A stretch of DNA of 64,000 nucleotides, from the NCBI RefSeq assembly GCF_017916325.1, contig NC_090170.1, positions 490,001 to 554,000 of the forward strand, read 5' to 3'. The notes below the pieces were generated by a model, which saw only the letters and a list, made by a program, of their open reading frames with translations, had not been told where the DNA came from and made no database searches. Shown here piece after piece: positions 17,906 through 27,844 of the stretch. A program made the translations under genes and the position numbers. Positions within the stretch are counted from its first letter, which is position 1. Each line of letters opens with the position of its first letter. The DNA is from Leishmania martiniquensis (Eukaryota; Euglenozoa; Kinetoplastea; Trypanosomatida; Trypanosomatidae).

Positions 17906-20250
17906 CCCCTCGCCCGGGGTTTCAGCAGCGATGGCAACTTCTCCAAATAGCATTCCTAGCCATAGCGCCTGCGCCCCTCAGCCGCCATAAGGTGTCCGCG
18001 CGGTAAAGGCCACTCTTTCTGACACAAGCGCTTCAGTTAGGCACAGCCGGGAAAAGGATGGGAAAACAATTTTTTTTTCGATCATTTCCGCTTTGGGAAG
18101 TGATAGCGTGGGGAAAAGAGGGGTCTTTCCGCTTCATGAGGCGCATGCGGTTTGCTCTCAGAGCACTTATGTGCCCAGGAAAAATGGCGGAGATCGCAGG
18201 GGGAGACGATGTTGTCTTCCAGTGCGTTGGGGGTGCCCAAACCTTCGCGCATTGTCGTCTACGAGCGGAAAACCCATAACCCCAGCCCCCCTTAGCGAGA
18301 CAAACCGTATCGTTTTTTGCTTGACCAACGGATATATCGCTTTTCATATGGTGCAGCCCGCTCTTGCCGCGCGCGGCTTGTCTCTGGGCGACGAACTTTC
18401 GTGGTGACGTTGTTGGTTTTGCGCCGCGGCTGGTTTCTATAAGATCTCTTTAAAAACGCCCTGGGTGTTGGGGGGCACCCGGGCCTTTGGCGCGGCGAAA
18501 AGTGCGCCCCGAATCCCGCCAGCATTCTTCTGGCAAAAGCAATCGTAGAAAATGTTGAAAGCGGAAAAGGTAACTCACCTTTCCGTTGGAAAATAAACCA
18601 TATGGTTCACGACACGCTCGCTTTCTATTAATGAAGGCATGCGGAGACAGAATAAGAAACCAAGAGAAAGGCAACACCAAAATTTCAGCCGCCCGAAAGC
18701 TATTCAACGGCGATGAAAATCATTATTGTTGCAGTAAAAAAACACGCGCCTTGGGGGCTATTAGTCACAAAGGCGAACTTTGGCAAGGGGCCGTCATCCG
18801 CTGTGTTCGCGAAACATTTTGCGTTATTGCGTGTAAAAAACGAAAACGTCTTCGTTTTACGCGAGGCTCTGAGATTAGTCGGTAAAAGCCCTCGAACGCA
18901 CCTTCTGAGCCCCAAACGCTGTATTATACACATGGTTTTTTTTTCAAGTTTTGGACGGCCGTGTTGTTAGGAGCCGCTGCTTGGTCGTTGCAAAAACATG
19001 AGGCCAAGCGATTGCTTTTTCAGAGGTTATTCTTGTGCGGGACTTCTTTAGCTCTCAAGCTGCTTTTTTTTTCAAACCGGTCGTGCCACAGACATCGCTG
19101 GTGTCGGGCAAAGCGTATGGATGCAAGCGCTGTTTTCTCGAAAAAACTGTGAGGCGCCTCTTTTTCAGTAAGCGTAAGGTTCGTTTGGTGCGTGGGTGTG
19201 GTGTGTTTCTCTAAAAAAAAGTGCTTGCCTTTTGCATGCTGTGGCGGTCCGGTTGGTGGGCGTTGGTGGTTTCTTGTGTTCTTTTTGCGGGTGTTGCCGC
19301 CTCTGGGGGTTGGGCTTGTGGTTTTCGGGTTGCGGCCGGGGTTTCGGGTCGTGCCGTGGGGGCACGCGAAAAACGGCCGCGAAGATGAGAGAGGAGGCGC
19401 ACGCGTGAATTTAGTGAAAAACTCATCGGTGAAGAAGACCCTTTTGAAAAACTACGGTAAAGGAAAGTTGATGGAAGGATTAATGCCGGTAAGAGGGAAG
19501 AAACTAACGGTTTGTGGGACAGCTACGTGATAAGGGGCGTGCGGTGGCGTGATGTTGGTGCTTTGGAAACCGGGGGGGGCGCTGGTGTCGGGGCTTTCTG
19601 CTTTTTCGGGCTTCGGGGGGGCCGCTCCGTTTGGGGGTGGTGGTGATGCGCCCCGCGACGTCTTCTAGCCCACAGGGCCCGGGCCCAGAAGTGTCAAGAG
19701 AATTTTGTACCCTTTTTTCGCGTTGGGGAAGGGCGCGTGGCTGTTGGAAGCGCGCCCGTGGCGCTGTAAGGGCTCGGTCGGCGGTGGCTGATGGCCGATG
19801 GGCTTCGCGGGGGCTCGGGGGGGGGGGGAGGGCTGAAAATACGGAATGGTGACCGATCGTGTGTCCACAGGGGCGGAATGGCATTGTCGCGGAAGAGGAT
19901 CGCCGGTGATGATTGTAAGCCGGTCGGACGGAAAGAAAGCATTCGTACTCTTAGTGGTTGGTGAATACTTCTGTCCGGCGTTTGGCGTCGAGGTCTATTC
20001 CGTTCGTGTCTAGTGCTTTTCGATAGCGAGAAAGTCCGGTAAAAATGTGCCTGCGCAGGGGAACGGTTGGCGGTGCGCGCCGTTTGGCGTTTTGAATGGC
20101 TCCGCGGGTGTTTTGGGGCACCAGATGAGGCCCCCCGGCTCACAGAGAGGCAGAGGGCGAGTAGCAGCATCCTGAAGCAAAGCCGTCTTTCGGTGTTAAA
20201 TAGTTTAGCCTTCAGTTATGTAGATGGCCTTACTGTTAGGCGCAGGGGCG
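17906..20250 (+). other. Anomalous non-coding block, right side of the mobile-element region
   Basis: Two sub-blocks are seen. From about 17990 to 19170 the DNA is comparatively AT-rich with many short A and T runs. From about 19170 to 20150 it becomes strongly G-rich on the + strand, with GGTTGGTGGGCG-like and GGGG runs. No coding frame with recognisable content occurs on either strand. The G-rich right part mirrors the C-rich left block at 14450-15000. This may be untranslated or terminal sequence of the element, or an unrelated insertion. Confidence 0.45.
19817..19828 (+). repeat. Poly-G homopolymer
   Basis: A run of twelve G residues inside the G-rich block; other runs of 5-8 G lie within 300 bases. 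Confidence 0.8.
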
Positions 20251-20723
20251 GCCTTTGAATACTGCTGAAATGCTGCCCGACGAGACACCTCGCTTACTCC
20301 ATGGCAGCTGTATAAAGGCGTTGTTGGACGGTGCACAAGTCCAAGGGTGTGCGGCTAAACTCGGTTGCAGCTTAACGTCAGCAAAGTGAGAAGAGCCTTC
20401 CCTTCCCGAATCGCAACTTTGAGTGCTGAACACCGCTTTGTCGTATCCGAGCCTACCAGCTGTGTTATTTTGCAGGTTACGCCTCGAAGCCGAACATGGG
20501 GCGACGATGTCACCTCGCTCACAGAAGTGGCTTTTTTCATCTAAGTCATGTAATGGGAAACTGCGGCTCCAGCAGCATGAGCCACAGGTGCGTGCTGTGC
20601 TCCTATATTGACATGTATGCGCTTTTTGCTTGCTGCTTGCAAAGATAAAAAATGGCCGACTTCTTCTCCACTCCTTGCACCGCATTTTCTCTTGCTCTTA
20701 GATAGAAATTTGATATGTGAAAA

Positions 20724-22841
20724 ATGGAGGTGAAACACTGCAGGCATAGTCCTTTGACGGGAAAGGAGTACAGCTCTCGCTACTTTACCCTTCTGAAAGG
20801 GCGTGAGAAGCTTCCCATTTTCGCGGCAAAATCGCGTATTCAAAAGCTGGTAAATCAGTATCAGACGCTGCTTCTTGTTGGAGAGACAGGTAGTGGAAAG
20901 ACAACTCAGGTGCCTCAATACATTTTGGAGCTCAAGCCGGAGGGCGGAATTGCGTGCACGCAACCTCGGCGTGTCGCGGCGACTAGCGTGAGTGAGCGTG
21001 TTGCTGAAGAAATGGATGTGGAGCTCGGTGAGGAGGTGGGCTACTCTATTCGTTTCGATGACAAAAGTTCTAAGAAGACACGATTGAAGTACCTGACAGA
21101 TGGTATGCTTCTGCGTGAGGCGATGGCGGACCCGCTGTTGAGCCGCTACAGTGTTGTGATTCTCGATGAAGCGCACGAGCGCACTGTATCGACAGATATC
21201 TTGATTGGCACCTTGAAAGAGCTTCTTCCCAAGCGACCGGATCTCCGCATTGTAGTGATGTCTGCGACTTTAGAAGAAAAGCGCTTTCAGGAGTATTTTC
21301 CGCAGGCACCGCTTGTCCATATTTCCGGCCGTATGCACGGAGTGGAAGTGTACCACTCAAAAGCGCCTGAAGCTAATTACGTGGAAGCGGCCATTCGCAC
21401 AGCGACGCAGATTCATCTTTACGAAGGTGAAGGTGACATTCTTATTTTCTTGACTGGGGAAGATGAAATCGAAACGGTCGTTGAGCGCCTGGAAAACGGT
21501 ATTCGAATGGCAGAGCACAGCAGTGCCGACTGTCACCACGGGCCTGTTACAGTCTTGCCCTTGTATTCTGCCCTGCCTCCATCACAACAGCGGAAGGTGT
21601 TCCAGACAGTTTCAGCGGGAACGCGCAAGATAGTAGTGGCGACAAACGTGGCCGAAACTTCTTTGACGATCGATGGCGTCGTTTTTGTGATTGACTGCGG
21701 TTTTTCGAAGCAAAAGGTGTTCAATCCAAAACTACGAGTCGAGTCGCTGCTCGTGACACCGATTAGCCAAGCAAGTGCTCGACAGCGCTGCGGTCGTGCT
21801 GGACGTACAAAACCAGGAAAGTGCTTCCGGCTCTATACGTGGAAGTCGTTTCAGTCTGCTCTGCAGCCCAACACATACCCTGAAATTCTTCGTTGCAACC
21901 TCGGTAGCATTGTTCTGCATATGAAAAAAATGGGCATCGATGATTTGGTAAACTTCGACTTTGTAGAGCCGCCTGCGCCCGAGACGCTGATGCGCGCGCT
22001 AGAGTTACTGAACTACCTTGGAGCACTGGATGACGACGGCAATCTGACGGAGGAGGGGAGCTTGATGTCAGAGTTTCCTGTAGACCCAGAAATGGCGTCA
22101 ATGCTTTTTCATAGCCCTAAGTTTGGATCTTCTGAGGATGTTGCGCGAATTTGCGCTATGCTGTCGGTGCAAAATCCTTTCATCACTCCTTCGAATGACC
22201 AAAGAGGCCGTGCGATGCGGTGCCGCGAACAGTTCTACCATCCAACAGGGGATCATATCGCGTACCTAAATGCTTTCAACGCTTTCTACGAGGTTCACAA
22301 TCAGAGCTCCTCATGGTGCACTGAGAACTACATCAATCCTCGTGTGATGAAGCAGGCAGTGAATATTTACCGCCAACTTCTCGGGATCTTGCGCCGTGTT
22401 GGCTTGCCAATCTGCAGCACGTATACAGCACAGCAGCGGCATGCACGGGGTGACGGCACTCCAGCGGAGTTGGAATTCGCGAACGAGGTGCGCCGCGCCA
22501 TAGTCAAAGGTTACTTCACCAAAGTGGCGCTCTCTCTTCCGACCAAACATCAGTTCATGACACTTAAAGATGATGTAAAGTGTCTTCTTTTCCCGTCGAC
22601 GTGTCTGAACCGTCGCCCCAAATTTGTGGTGTTTAACGAGCTAGTTCTTACTAGCAACACGTACATCCGAACTGTAACAGCTGTATCGGAGGACTGGCTG
22701 CTCGAGTCAAGCCCTTCATATTTCGCTCAGGATGAGTTTGAAGGCGTGACGAAGCAGGTTTTTGATGACGTTTACCGGAGGCGGAGCAAGGAGGAAGAGC
22801 GTCGTTCGAAGCGAGCAAGGACACTCAGTGATGATGACTAG
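20724..22841 (+). CDS. PRP43: DEAH-box RNA helicase of the Prp43/DHX15 type
   Basis: The product is 705 residues. Prp43 helicases use ATP to dismantle spliceosomes and to help ribosome assembly; kinetoplastids need the former for trans-splicing. The N-terminal block NPLTGK-like (SPLTGKEYSSRYFTLLKGRE) is typical of Prp43. Helicase motifs occur in order: GETGSGKT at 53-60, TQPRRVAA, TDGMLLRE, DEAH at 148-151, SAT at 180-182, and motif VI QRCGRAGR from 354. The winged-helix, ratchet and OB-fold regions follow, and the tail is basic (RRRSKEEERRSKRAR). Length fits Prp43 (about 720-770) better than the longer Prp2/Prp16/Prp22 proteins. Third codon positions are much less GC-rich than in the fumarate reductase genes. 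Confidence 0.94.
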   Translation: MEVKHCRHSPLTGKEYSSRYFTLLKGREKLPIFAAKSRIQKLVNQYQTLLLVGETGSGKTTQVPQYILELKPEGGIACTQPRRVAATSVSERVAEEMDVELGEEVGYSIRFDDKSSKKTRLKYLTDGMLLREAMADPLLSRYSVVILDEAHERTVSTDILIGTLKELLPKRPDLRIVVMSATLEEKRFQEYFPQAPLVHISGRMHGVEVYHSKAPEANYVEAAIRTATQIHLYEGEGDILIFLTGEDEIETVVERLENGIRMAEHSSADCHHGPVTVLPLYSALPPSQQRKVFQTVSAGTRKIVVATNVAETSLTIDGVVFVIDCGFSKQKVFNPKLRVESLLVTPISQASARQRCGRAGRTKPGKCFRLYTWKSFQSALQPNTYPEILRCNLGSIVLHMKKMGIDDLVNFDFVEPPAPETLMRALELLNYLGALDDDGNLTEEGSLMSEFPVDPEMASMLFHSPKFGSSEDVARICAMLSVQNPFITPSNDQRGRAMRCREQFYHPTGDHIAYLNAFNAFYEVHNQSSSWCTENYINPRVMKQAVNIYRQLLGILRRVGLPICSTYTAQQRHARGDGTPAELEFANEVRRAIVKGYFTKVALSLPTKHQFMTLKDDVKCLLFPSTCLNRRPKFVVFNELVLTSNTYIRTVTAVSEDWLLESSPSYFAQDEFEGVTKQVFDDVYRRRSKEEERRSKRARTLSDDD

Positions 22842-23236
22842 CCCCCTTTTCTAAAAGAACGGAAACGTGGTTCATAAATCTGTTTCTCTCGCTAAGCCGT
22901 GTTCAAGTCCTTTGCGTAACTGCGTCTAAAGTGAAAAGTAGATTTATATGAAACGGCCTGGATCGAATTTGGAAATCTCAAGAGGGTCTTCTGCCAACGC
23001 TTCTCGTCGATCTCGCGTCGGCTCGAGAAGAGACTTTTCCTTTTGGAGGCGCTGCGCCGACACGTGGCTCGCTTCTTCTGCGGATGCGACCATGCAGGTT
23101 TGATGTCGAGGAGCTCGAACGAAACAGCAATTCTCCTTTGTGAAACCTCACCTCTTTCTCTCTTTCGAGGGTCTACTCTTCGCCTCTCAACTTGGCAGCT
23201 GTCTTTCAGTGCTTACTCCTTCGACACCTACGCAAA
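22842..23236 (+). other. Spacer between helicase and ARMET-like gene
   Basis: No gene is seen. The region near 23140-23180 is C/T-rich (CACCTCTTTCTCTCTTTCG) and could hold the splice acceptor for the next gene. Confidence 0.6.
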
Positions 23237-23896
23237 ATGAGAGTCTTCAGTGCAGCTGTTTTAATTACCGTTTTGGCCGTCACATTAGTGTCGGCCAGCA
23301 TGACCGAGTCTGATTTTAAGAAGATGAAGGTTAAGGATCTTCGTGCTTTTTTGGTGGAACGCGGGCTGGAGTGTGCTGGGTGCCAGGAAAAAAGTGATTT
23401 TGTCCGCATGGCGTACCTGCACCGCGACACGAACCCCGTGGGAACCGCGAAAAAGCGGGAGATCCCCAACAGAAAGTTCTGGGAGGCATGGAGTGACATC
23501 GCGAAAAAGGAATGCGAAAATGCTGTGACGCGACGTGGAAACGATGTGGCTGCCGAACCATTTTCCACTATTTGCGGCACCATCTATTCCGCAACCGATT
23601 CGTACCTGATGCAGCACGGAAGGCGTGTTGCCAACCAGCTCAAGAAGACGCCGCAGCACCTATTAAAGACCTCCTTCAAAGACGTTTACTTCGAGGCTGG
23701 ATCTCAGCTCTTTCGGATGCTTGCAGATTACTGCCTCGCGTCCCCTTCGTCCCAGAAGACATGCCAGTCCTTAGGATTTGTTATGAGCGCGATGGATGGC
23801 TCTTCTGGTGCTGATTTCAAAATGTGGACTACCAATGTCGGAATTGAAAATACGAATCCCATGTATGAGATCATTGGCGAACATGGCGATTTGTGA
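23237..23896 (+). CDS. ARMET/MANF-like secretory-pathway protein
   Basis: The product is 219 residues. It starts with a clear signal peptide (MRVFSAAVLITVLAVTLVSA). Residues 22-57 resemble the C-terminal SAP-like domain of MANF/ARMET: a K-K-M-K-V-K-D-L-R helix, then a C-x-x-C pair in ECAGCQEKSDFV (Cys 46 and Cys 49). The remaining 160 residues contain six or so Cys and are not a known fold to me. The chain ends in EHGDL; an H-x-D-L end is close to KDEL-type ER retrieval signals. It is therefore probably an ER-lumen protein, possibly linked to folding stress as MANF is in animals. The frame is open upstream to a TTG at 23192; the ATG at 23237 directly precedes the signal peptide. Confidence 0.82.
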   Translation: MRVFSAAVLITVLAVTLVSASMTESDFKKMKVKDLRAFLVERGLECAGCQEKSDFVRMAYLHRDTNPVGTAKKREIPNRKFWEAWSDIAKKECENAVTRRGNDVAAEPFSTICGTIYSATDSYLMQHGRRVANQLKKTPQHLLKTSFKDVYFEAGSQLFRMLADYCLASPSSQKTCQSLGFVMSAMDGSSGADFKMWTTNVGIENTNPMYEIIGEHGDL

Positions 23897-24452
23897 AGGG
23901 CAGAGTGTGAGGTGTTTTTTTCTTTCGAAAGGTTTAGCTCCTCAAGTTCGTATTTTTTCCCGTTCGTGTGGTGTGCAATGTGCAGCACTCTTTAGTGTAG
24001 TTTCTCCTGACGTCTTGCTCAAGATGGGCTCTCGGGCATAGTCTTTTTTCCAATTGTGCAATCGTCACGGCTACACGGCCGCTACTGGGCAAGCAAGCAG
24101 CATCTCGATCTTGCCTCCTGTGGAGAGTTCCAAGAAGCTGTATAGGTAATTTCGAGAGACCTTTGTTTGCTGTCTTCTCCTTTTAGCGGCTCCCGCAGCT
24201 TCTCTGCGTCACCGCGCCTGCCGAGACTGCTCTCATCTCTTCTTGATCGCAGGAAGTGGAGATGCTCCTCCCTTCCCGTGACTTTAGGCAGCTCGCTGGC
24301 TCTCACTTATGTCTTCCGCGGTTTCTCTCTGCACATTTGTCTTAAAGCTGTAAGCTTGGGCCCCCACCATCGCCTATTACAAGTCTTCTTTTTGCCTGCA
24401 TACTAGCCATTTTTACAAAGACTCTTAAAGACAGCGCAGACACGCACACATA
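23897..24452 (+). other. Spacer before the first short-chain dehydrogenase
   Basis: No gene is seen. C/T-rich stretches occur at 24165-24245 and 24300-24345. Confidence 0.6.
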
Positions 24453-25154
24453 ATGAAGTCTGTCTTCATCACTGGAGGGAACCGCGGCATCGGCCTGGAG
24501 ACAGCAATCCAGATGAGCAGGCTTGGGTACTATGTGATCATTAGCTGTCGCGATGAGATGCAGGGGAAAGCAGCCATCGAGAAGGTGTCCTCGGAGGGCA
24601 CGAAGGCAGACTACGTGATAATGGACGTAACGGATGAAGCCTCTGTTGCGAAGGCGGCTACCGAGGTGTCCAGGATGGTCAACGGAGTTCTCGACGTGCT
24701 CATCAACAACGCCGGATATGCTGCTCCTTCCGGCGATAATAGCTGTGTCAACCTTGAACAGATGCGGAAGTGCTACGAGGTGAACGTAATCGGCGCTGCG
24801 TGCGTGACAAACCACTTCCTGGACATGGTGAAGAAGTCGCCCGCTGGTCGGGTGGTGAATGTCGGATCCATCATGGGGAGTTGCCAGCTGGAAGCCGACT
24901 CTCTGTGCTACACCCCATACAAGTGCTCAAAGGCTGCCCTGAACATGTATACTGTGGCTCTGGCAAGCTCGCTCAAGGATACAAACGTCAAGGCGAACTG
25001 CGCTCATCCTGGGTGGGTGAAGACGGAGATGGGTGGCCCCAAAGCACCACTGGAAATCACTGAAGGAGCTGAAACGAGTGTGTACCTTGCCACGCTGCCG
25101 GACGATGGTCCCAGCGGCGGGTTCTTCTTCAAGCGGGAACCCCTGCCCTGGTAG
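24453..25154 (+). CDS. Short-chain dehydrogenase/reductase (copy 1)
   Basis: The product is 233 residues, a single Rossmann-fold SDR of the classical size. TGGNRGIG (residues 7-14) is the nucleotide-binding glycine motif, NNAG lies in INNAGYA, and the catalytic pair is Tyr 156 and Lys 160 in YKCSK. A Ser in VVNVGSIMGS completes the triad. The Arg in the glycine motif and the SCRD segment after strand two suggest NADPH preference. The substrate is unknown; such proteins reduce carbonyl compounds. The C-terminus REPLPW resembles that of copy 2 downstream, so the pair arose by duplication. No membrane segment or PTS1 is seen. Confidence 0.92.
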   Translation: MKSVFITGGNRGIGLETAIQMSRLGYYVIISCRDEMQGKAAIEKVSSEGTKADYVIMDVTDEASVAKAATEVSRMVNGVLDVLINNAGYAAPSGDNSCVNLEQMRKCYEVNVIGAACVTNHFLDMVKKSPAGRVVNVGSIMGSCQLEADSLCYTPYKCSKAALNMYTVALASSLKDTNVKANCAHPGWVKTEMGGPKAPLEITEGAETSVYLATLPDDGPSGGFFFKREPLPW

Positions 25155-25776
25155 TCGTAATGAAAACGCTTTTCTTGTTTGTATTCCGGGGTGCGTTTTC
25201 TCCGCTCGCTAAGCGGGAGACACTCTGCAGCTGCTTTTTGCCTTCCACAACCAGCAGCACGCTGGGGATTGTTTTGTATGTTGTTGCTCGCGAGAGGAGA
25301 ATGCCAAAATCGCTTTTTGCTCTGAATGCAGCAGCGCGGAGAAGCCCTGGTTTTACCCCTTTCTCTTCTGTTTGATTGAACTTTCACTATTTATGGTGGC
25401 ACTTAGCCCCCCCCTCCCCTACCCTGTTGCTCCTCTACTGAGTGCTTTCATCGTTCCTGACTCAGTCGGAACTCACCTAAACTGCTCGTGGTATCTTGTG
25501 AGCGATGCCAGCTAGGGAAGGCTCGACTCTGTGTGCTCCCTCGTACCCCCAAACGTGCGCTGCATCGAACCTGACTGGGAAGGTCACAGAGCTTCACCGA
25601 ACAAAAAAGTAAACTCTGCAGCGAATTCCCTCACTTCATTTACCTAACCTACTTTCTCCTGCCTTTTTCCAATTCGATGTGAATTCTTTCAAATCCGAAG
25701 GTTCAAACCTGATTAGTGCAGCTAACCACTCAGTTGCCCAACCACTCGCATACCCGCTTCGTATTCACTCAACGCC
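25155..25776 (+). other. Spacer between the two dehydrogenases
   Basis: No gene is seen. It holds a C run at 25408-25416 and a C/T-rich stretch at 25628-25675 that could guide trans-splicing of the next transcript. Confidence 0.6.
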
Positions 25777-26541
25777 ATGACTTCTCCGCGCAAGGTGGCG
25801 CTTGTAACCGGTGCCAACCGTGGCATTGGATTTGCGACTGCTCGTCGCCTCGGTGAACTTGGTTTCAAGGTGCTTCTTGGCGCACGTGACGCAAAGCGGG
25901 GCGAGGAGGCTGTCAACACGCTGCGTAATGACAGCCTGGATGTGGATTTGCTGCTGATGACGCCGACAGAGCACGCTTCCGTGGAGGCCGCTGTGCAGAA
26001 GGTCGAAGCTGAGTACAAGCGTCTCGATGTGCTGATCAACAACGCGGCCATCATGGATTTCGACAACAAAGTGTTTCCCTTGAACATCCAGCGCATGCGT
26101 GATGAGTTCGAGATCAACTTCTTTGCCACTGTGGATATCACAAACGACTTCCTCCCGCTGATGCTGCGGTCGTCGGACGCGCCGCGTCTGGTGTTTGTGT
26201 CGACGCCGCTTGGAACGCATGAGACGGTGGATCGCCCGCAGAACAAGTACGCACATCCCAACTTGACCGCGTATAAGTGCACCAAGTCCGCTCTGAACAT
26301 GTACGCACACAACCTTGCCAAATACCTCGAGAGCTACTCCGAGGAGGTTGGTGGCAGCGCTGCTGCCGCGAAGGTGAACTGCTGCTACCCTGGCTACGTT
26401 CGAACTGACATGTCATTCAACTCTGCGGATGCGCACTTCACTCCCTACGAGGGAGCTGAAACGAGCGTGCAGCTGGCCACCCTGCCAGCGGACGGCCCGA
26501 CGGGCGGATTTTACCACCTTGGCAAGAAGCTGCCATGGTAG
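25777..26541 (+). CDS. Short-chain dehydrogenase/reductase (copy 2)
   Basis: The product is 254 residues. TGANRGIG lies at residues 11-18, INNAAI is the NNAG-type motif, and the catalytic pair is Tyr 166 and Lys 170 in YKCTK. The strand-two end LGARDAKRG carries Arg/Lys residues that usually bind the 2'-phosphate of NADPH. It shares layout, the EGAETSVQLATLPADGPTGG block near the end, and the final LPW with copy 1. It differs by about 20 extra residues in the middle, including EEVGGSAAAAKVN. In the SDR family this resembles carbonyl reductase/C-factor-like enzymes. The substrate is not predictable. Confidence 0.92.
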   Translation: MTSPRKVALVTGANRGIGFATARRLGELGFKVLLGARDAKRGEEAVNTLRNDSLDVDLLLMTPTEHASVEAAVQKVEAEYKRLDVLINNAAIMDFDNKVFPLNIQRMRDEFEINFFATVDITNDFLPLMLRSSDAPRLVFVSTPLGTHETVDRPQNKYAHPNLTAYKCTKSALNMYAHNLAKYLESYSEEVGGSAAAAKVNCCYPGYVRTDMSFNSADAHFTPYEGAETSVQLATLPADGPTGGFYHLGKKLPW

Positions 26542-27286
26542 CACTATCGCGCGGTGGGCAGATTACTGGCGACCCGCTCTTTTGAGCTTTTAGGATCGCC
26601 TCTAACGTGCCACGCAAGAAACCCTCTCCCCGAGGGCTCACCCGCATCAAACCCCGTTTCCCTTCAAAGCCTAACTCCTTACCTTCTGTCTTCTCTTCAC
26701 CTCTCAGCTTTCCCTTCTTGTTAACTGGTATGTGCTGGCGTGTCGGCTGGCTCGCATTGAGGGGCAGAATGTCACCCCTGACAGTGCAGTATGTCTGCTG
26801 CACACTGACGCAGCAGAAAGAAAAAGCGAAAAGCGAAAAAAAAAAGCAGCAGCTGACTTTCTATGAAGAGGAGACCTATGTTGCACCTACCACCTCTCAT
26901 AAGTTGAGAATAGGCTTCATGCCAGTATCGCAGCGAACTCAGCGCTCATTCGGAGGTGACTGTCCATGCGTATAAGCACATGAGGTCGGCTTGCACGTCT
27001 GCGCCCGTCTCATGCCCTCACCTTAAACCGATGGGACTATGAAGGACTGAATGCGATGGCCTTCCTACTCCTCGCCTTTACTATGTGCACTTCTCTTTGT
27101 TTGCTCTGGCACTTTGAGCTATGTGTTGTGGACCGGTTACCTGCATGTGGGTAGCGAGTGGCCCACTCGAATCACATCCGCTGTGGGCATTTTTCTGTGT
27201 TTGCCACTGAAAGAAACAAGGAACGAAGAGGTGCTTGGAAGAGCTACCAAGATCTTTGAGTAAAGGGGCAAAGCTACCAGGATCTC
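26542..27286 (+). other. Spacer, no convincing gene
   Basis: A 122-codon open frame (26607-26975) begins at GTG and lacks coding character. C/T-rich runs are at 26660-26720, and an A run at 26838-26846. Confidence 0.55.
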
Positions 27287-27844
27287 ATGTCCGGCACTGC
27301 GCGTCGCGACGCCGCAGGTGGTGAGCTAACGGAGGAGGAAGAGGAGGAAGAGCTTGGACTTCCCTCCTCTTCGCCCCGAGCAACCTCGGTAGAGGCATGC
27401 AGTCGCAGCGACAGGGTCGCCTGCAACGGCAAGAATGTGCTGTCTAGAACACCGAGTGATTTTGCAATGCGAAATTTTCGCACGGCGGACACCGAAGATG
27501 AGTTTGCCCTTGATATCTCGTTTGTGGCGTCCAAAGTTAGCTCTTCACACAGTGGGCTGGGCGCGTTCGCACCGGCGGGCCTCACCACCACAAACGCCGC
27601 AATCGGCCTGCATCAGCGAAGGATGCCGAGGACAACAGCCGCGGGTCAATCCTCCACCTGTGGCCAAGGGCAGGAGGAGCGACAGTTGTCGATAATTGGC
27701 ACGTGGGAGAAGGTAGAAAGCGTGTCACTGAGCAAGTACCAGGGATCGGACATACTAGATGATTCTGACCGCCAGCATGATGAGGCAGAGTTCCGAGCTT
27801 GGAAAATGCGAGACGCGTTTCGGCGGCAGCAGCTGCTGCTATGA
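27287..27844 (+). CDS. Hypothetical protein, 185 residues
   Basis: I do not recognise this protein. It starts at an ATG with an acidic stretch (ELTEEEEEEELG) near residue 15-26, then a Ser-rich segment, a possible short motif DEFALDISFVASK in the middle, and a charged helical end (DDSDRQHDEAEFRAWKMRDA) finishing in RRQQLLL. There are no Cys pairs, membrane segments or known domains. The reading frame is intact and sits in line with the + strand array, which supports a real gene. Low complexity and short length keep confidence moderate. Confidence 0.55.
   Translation: MSGTARRDAAGGELTEEEEEEELGLPSSSPRATSVEACSRSDRVACNGKNVLSRTPSDFAMRNFRTADTEDEFALDISFVASKVSSSHSGLGAFAPAGLTTTNAAIGLHQRRMPRTTAAGQSSTCGQGQEERQLSIIGTWEKVESVSLSKYQGSDILDDSDRQHDEAEFRAWKMRDAFRRQQLLL

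Noticed and set aside
14480..20100. Terminal inverted repeats joining the C-rich left and G-rich right blocks of the island.
   Set aside because: The skews mirror each other, but comparing several distinctive words by eye gave only short chance matches. A dot-plot would be needed.
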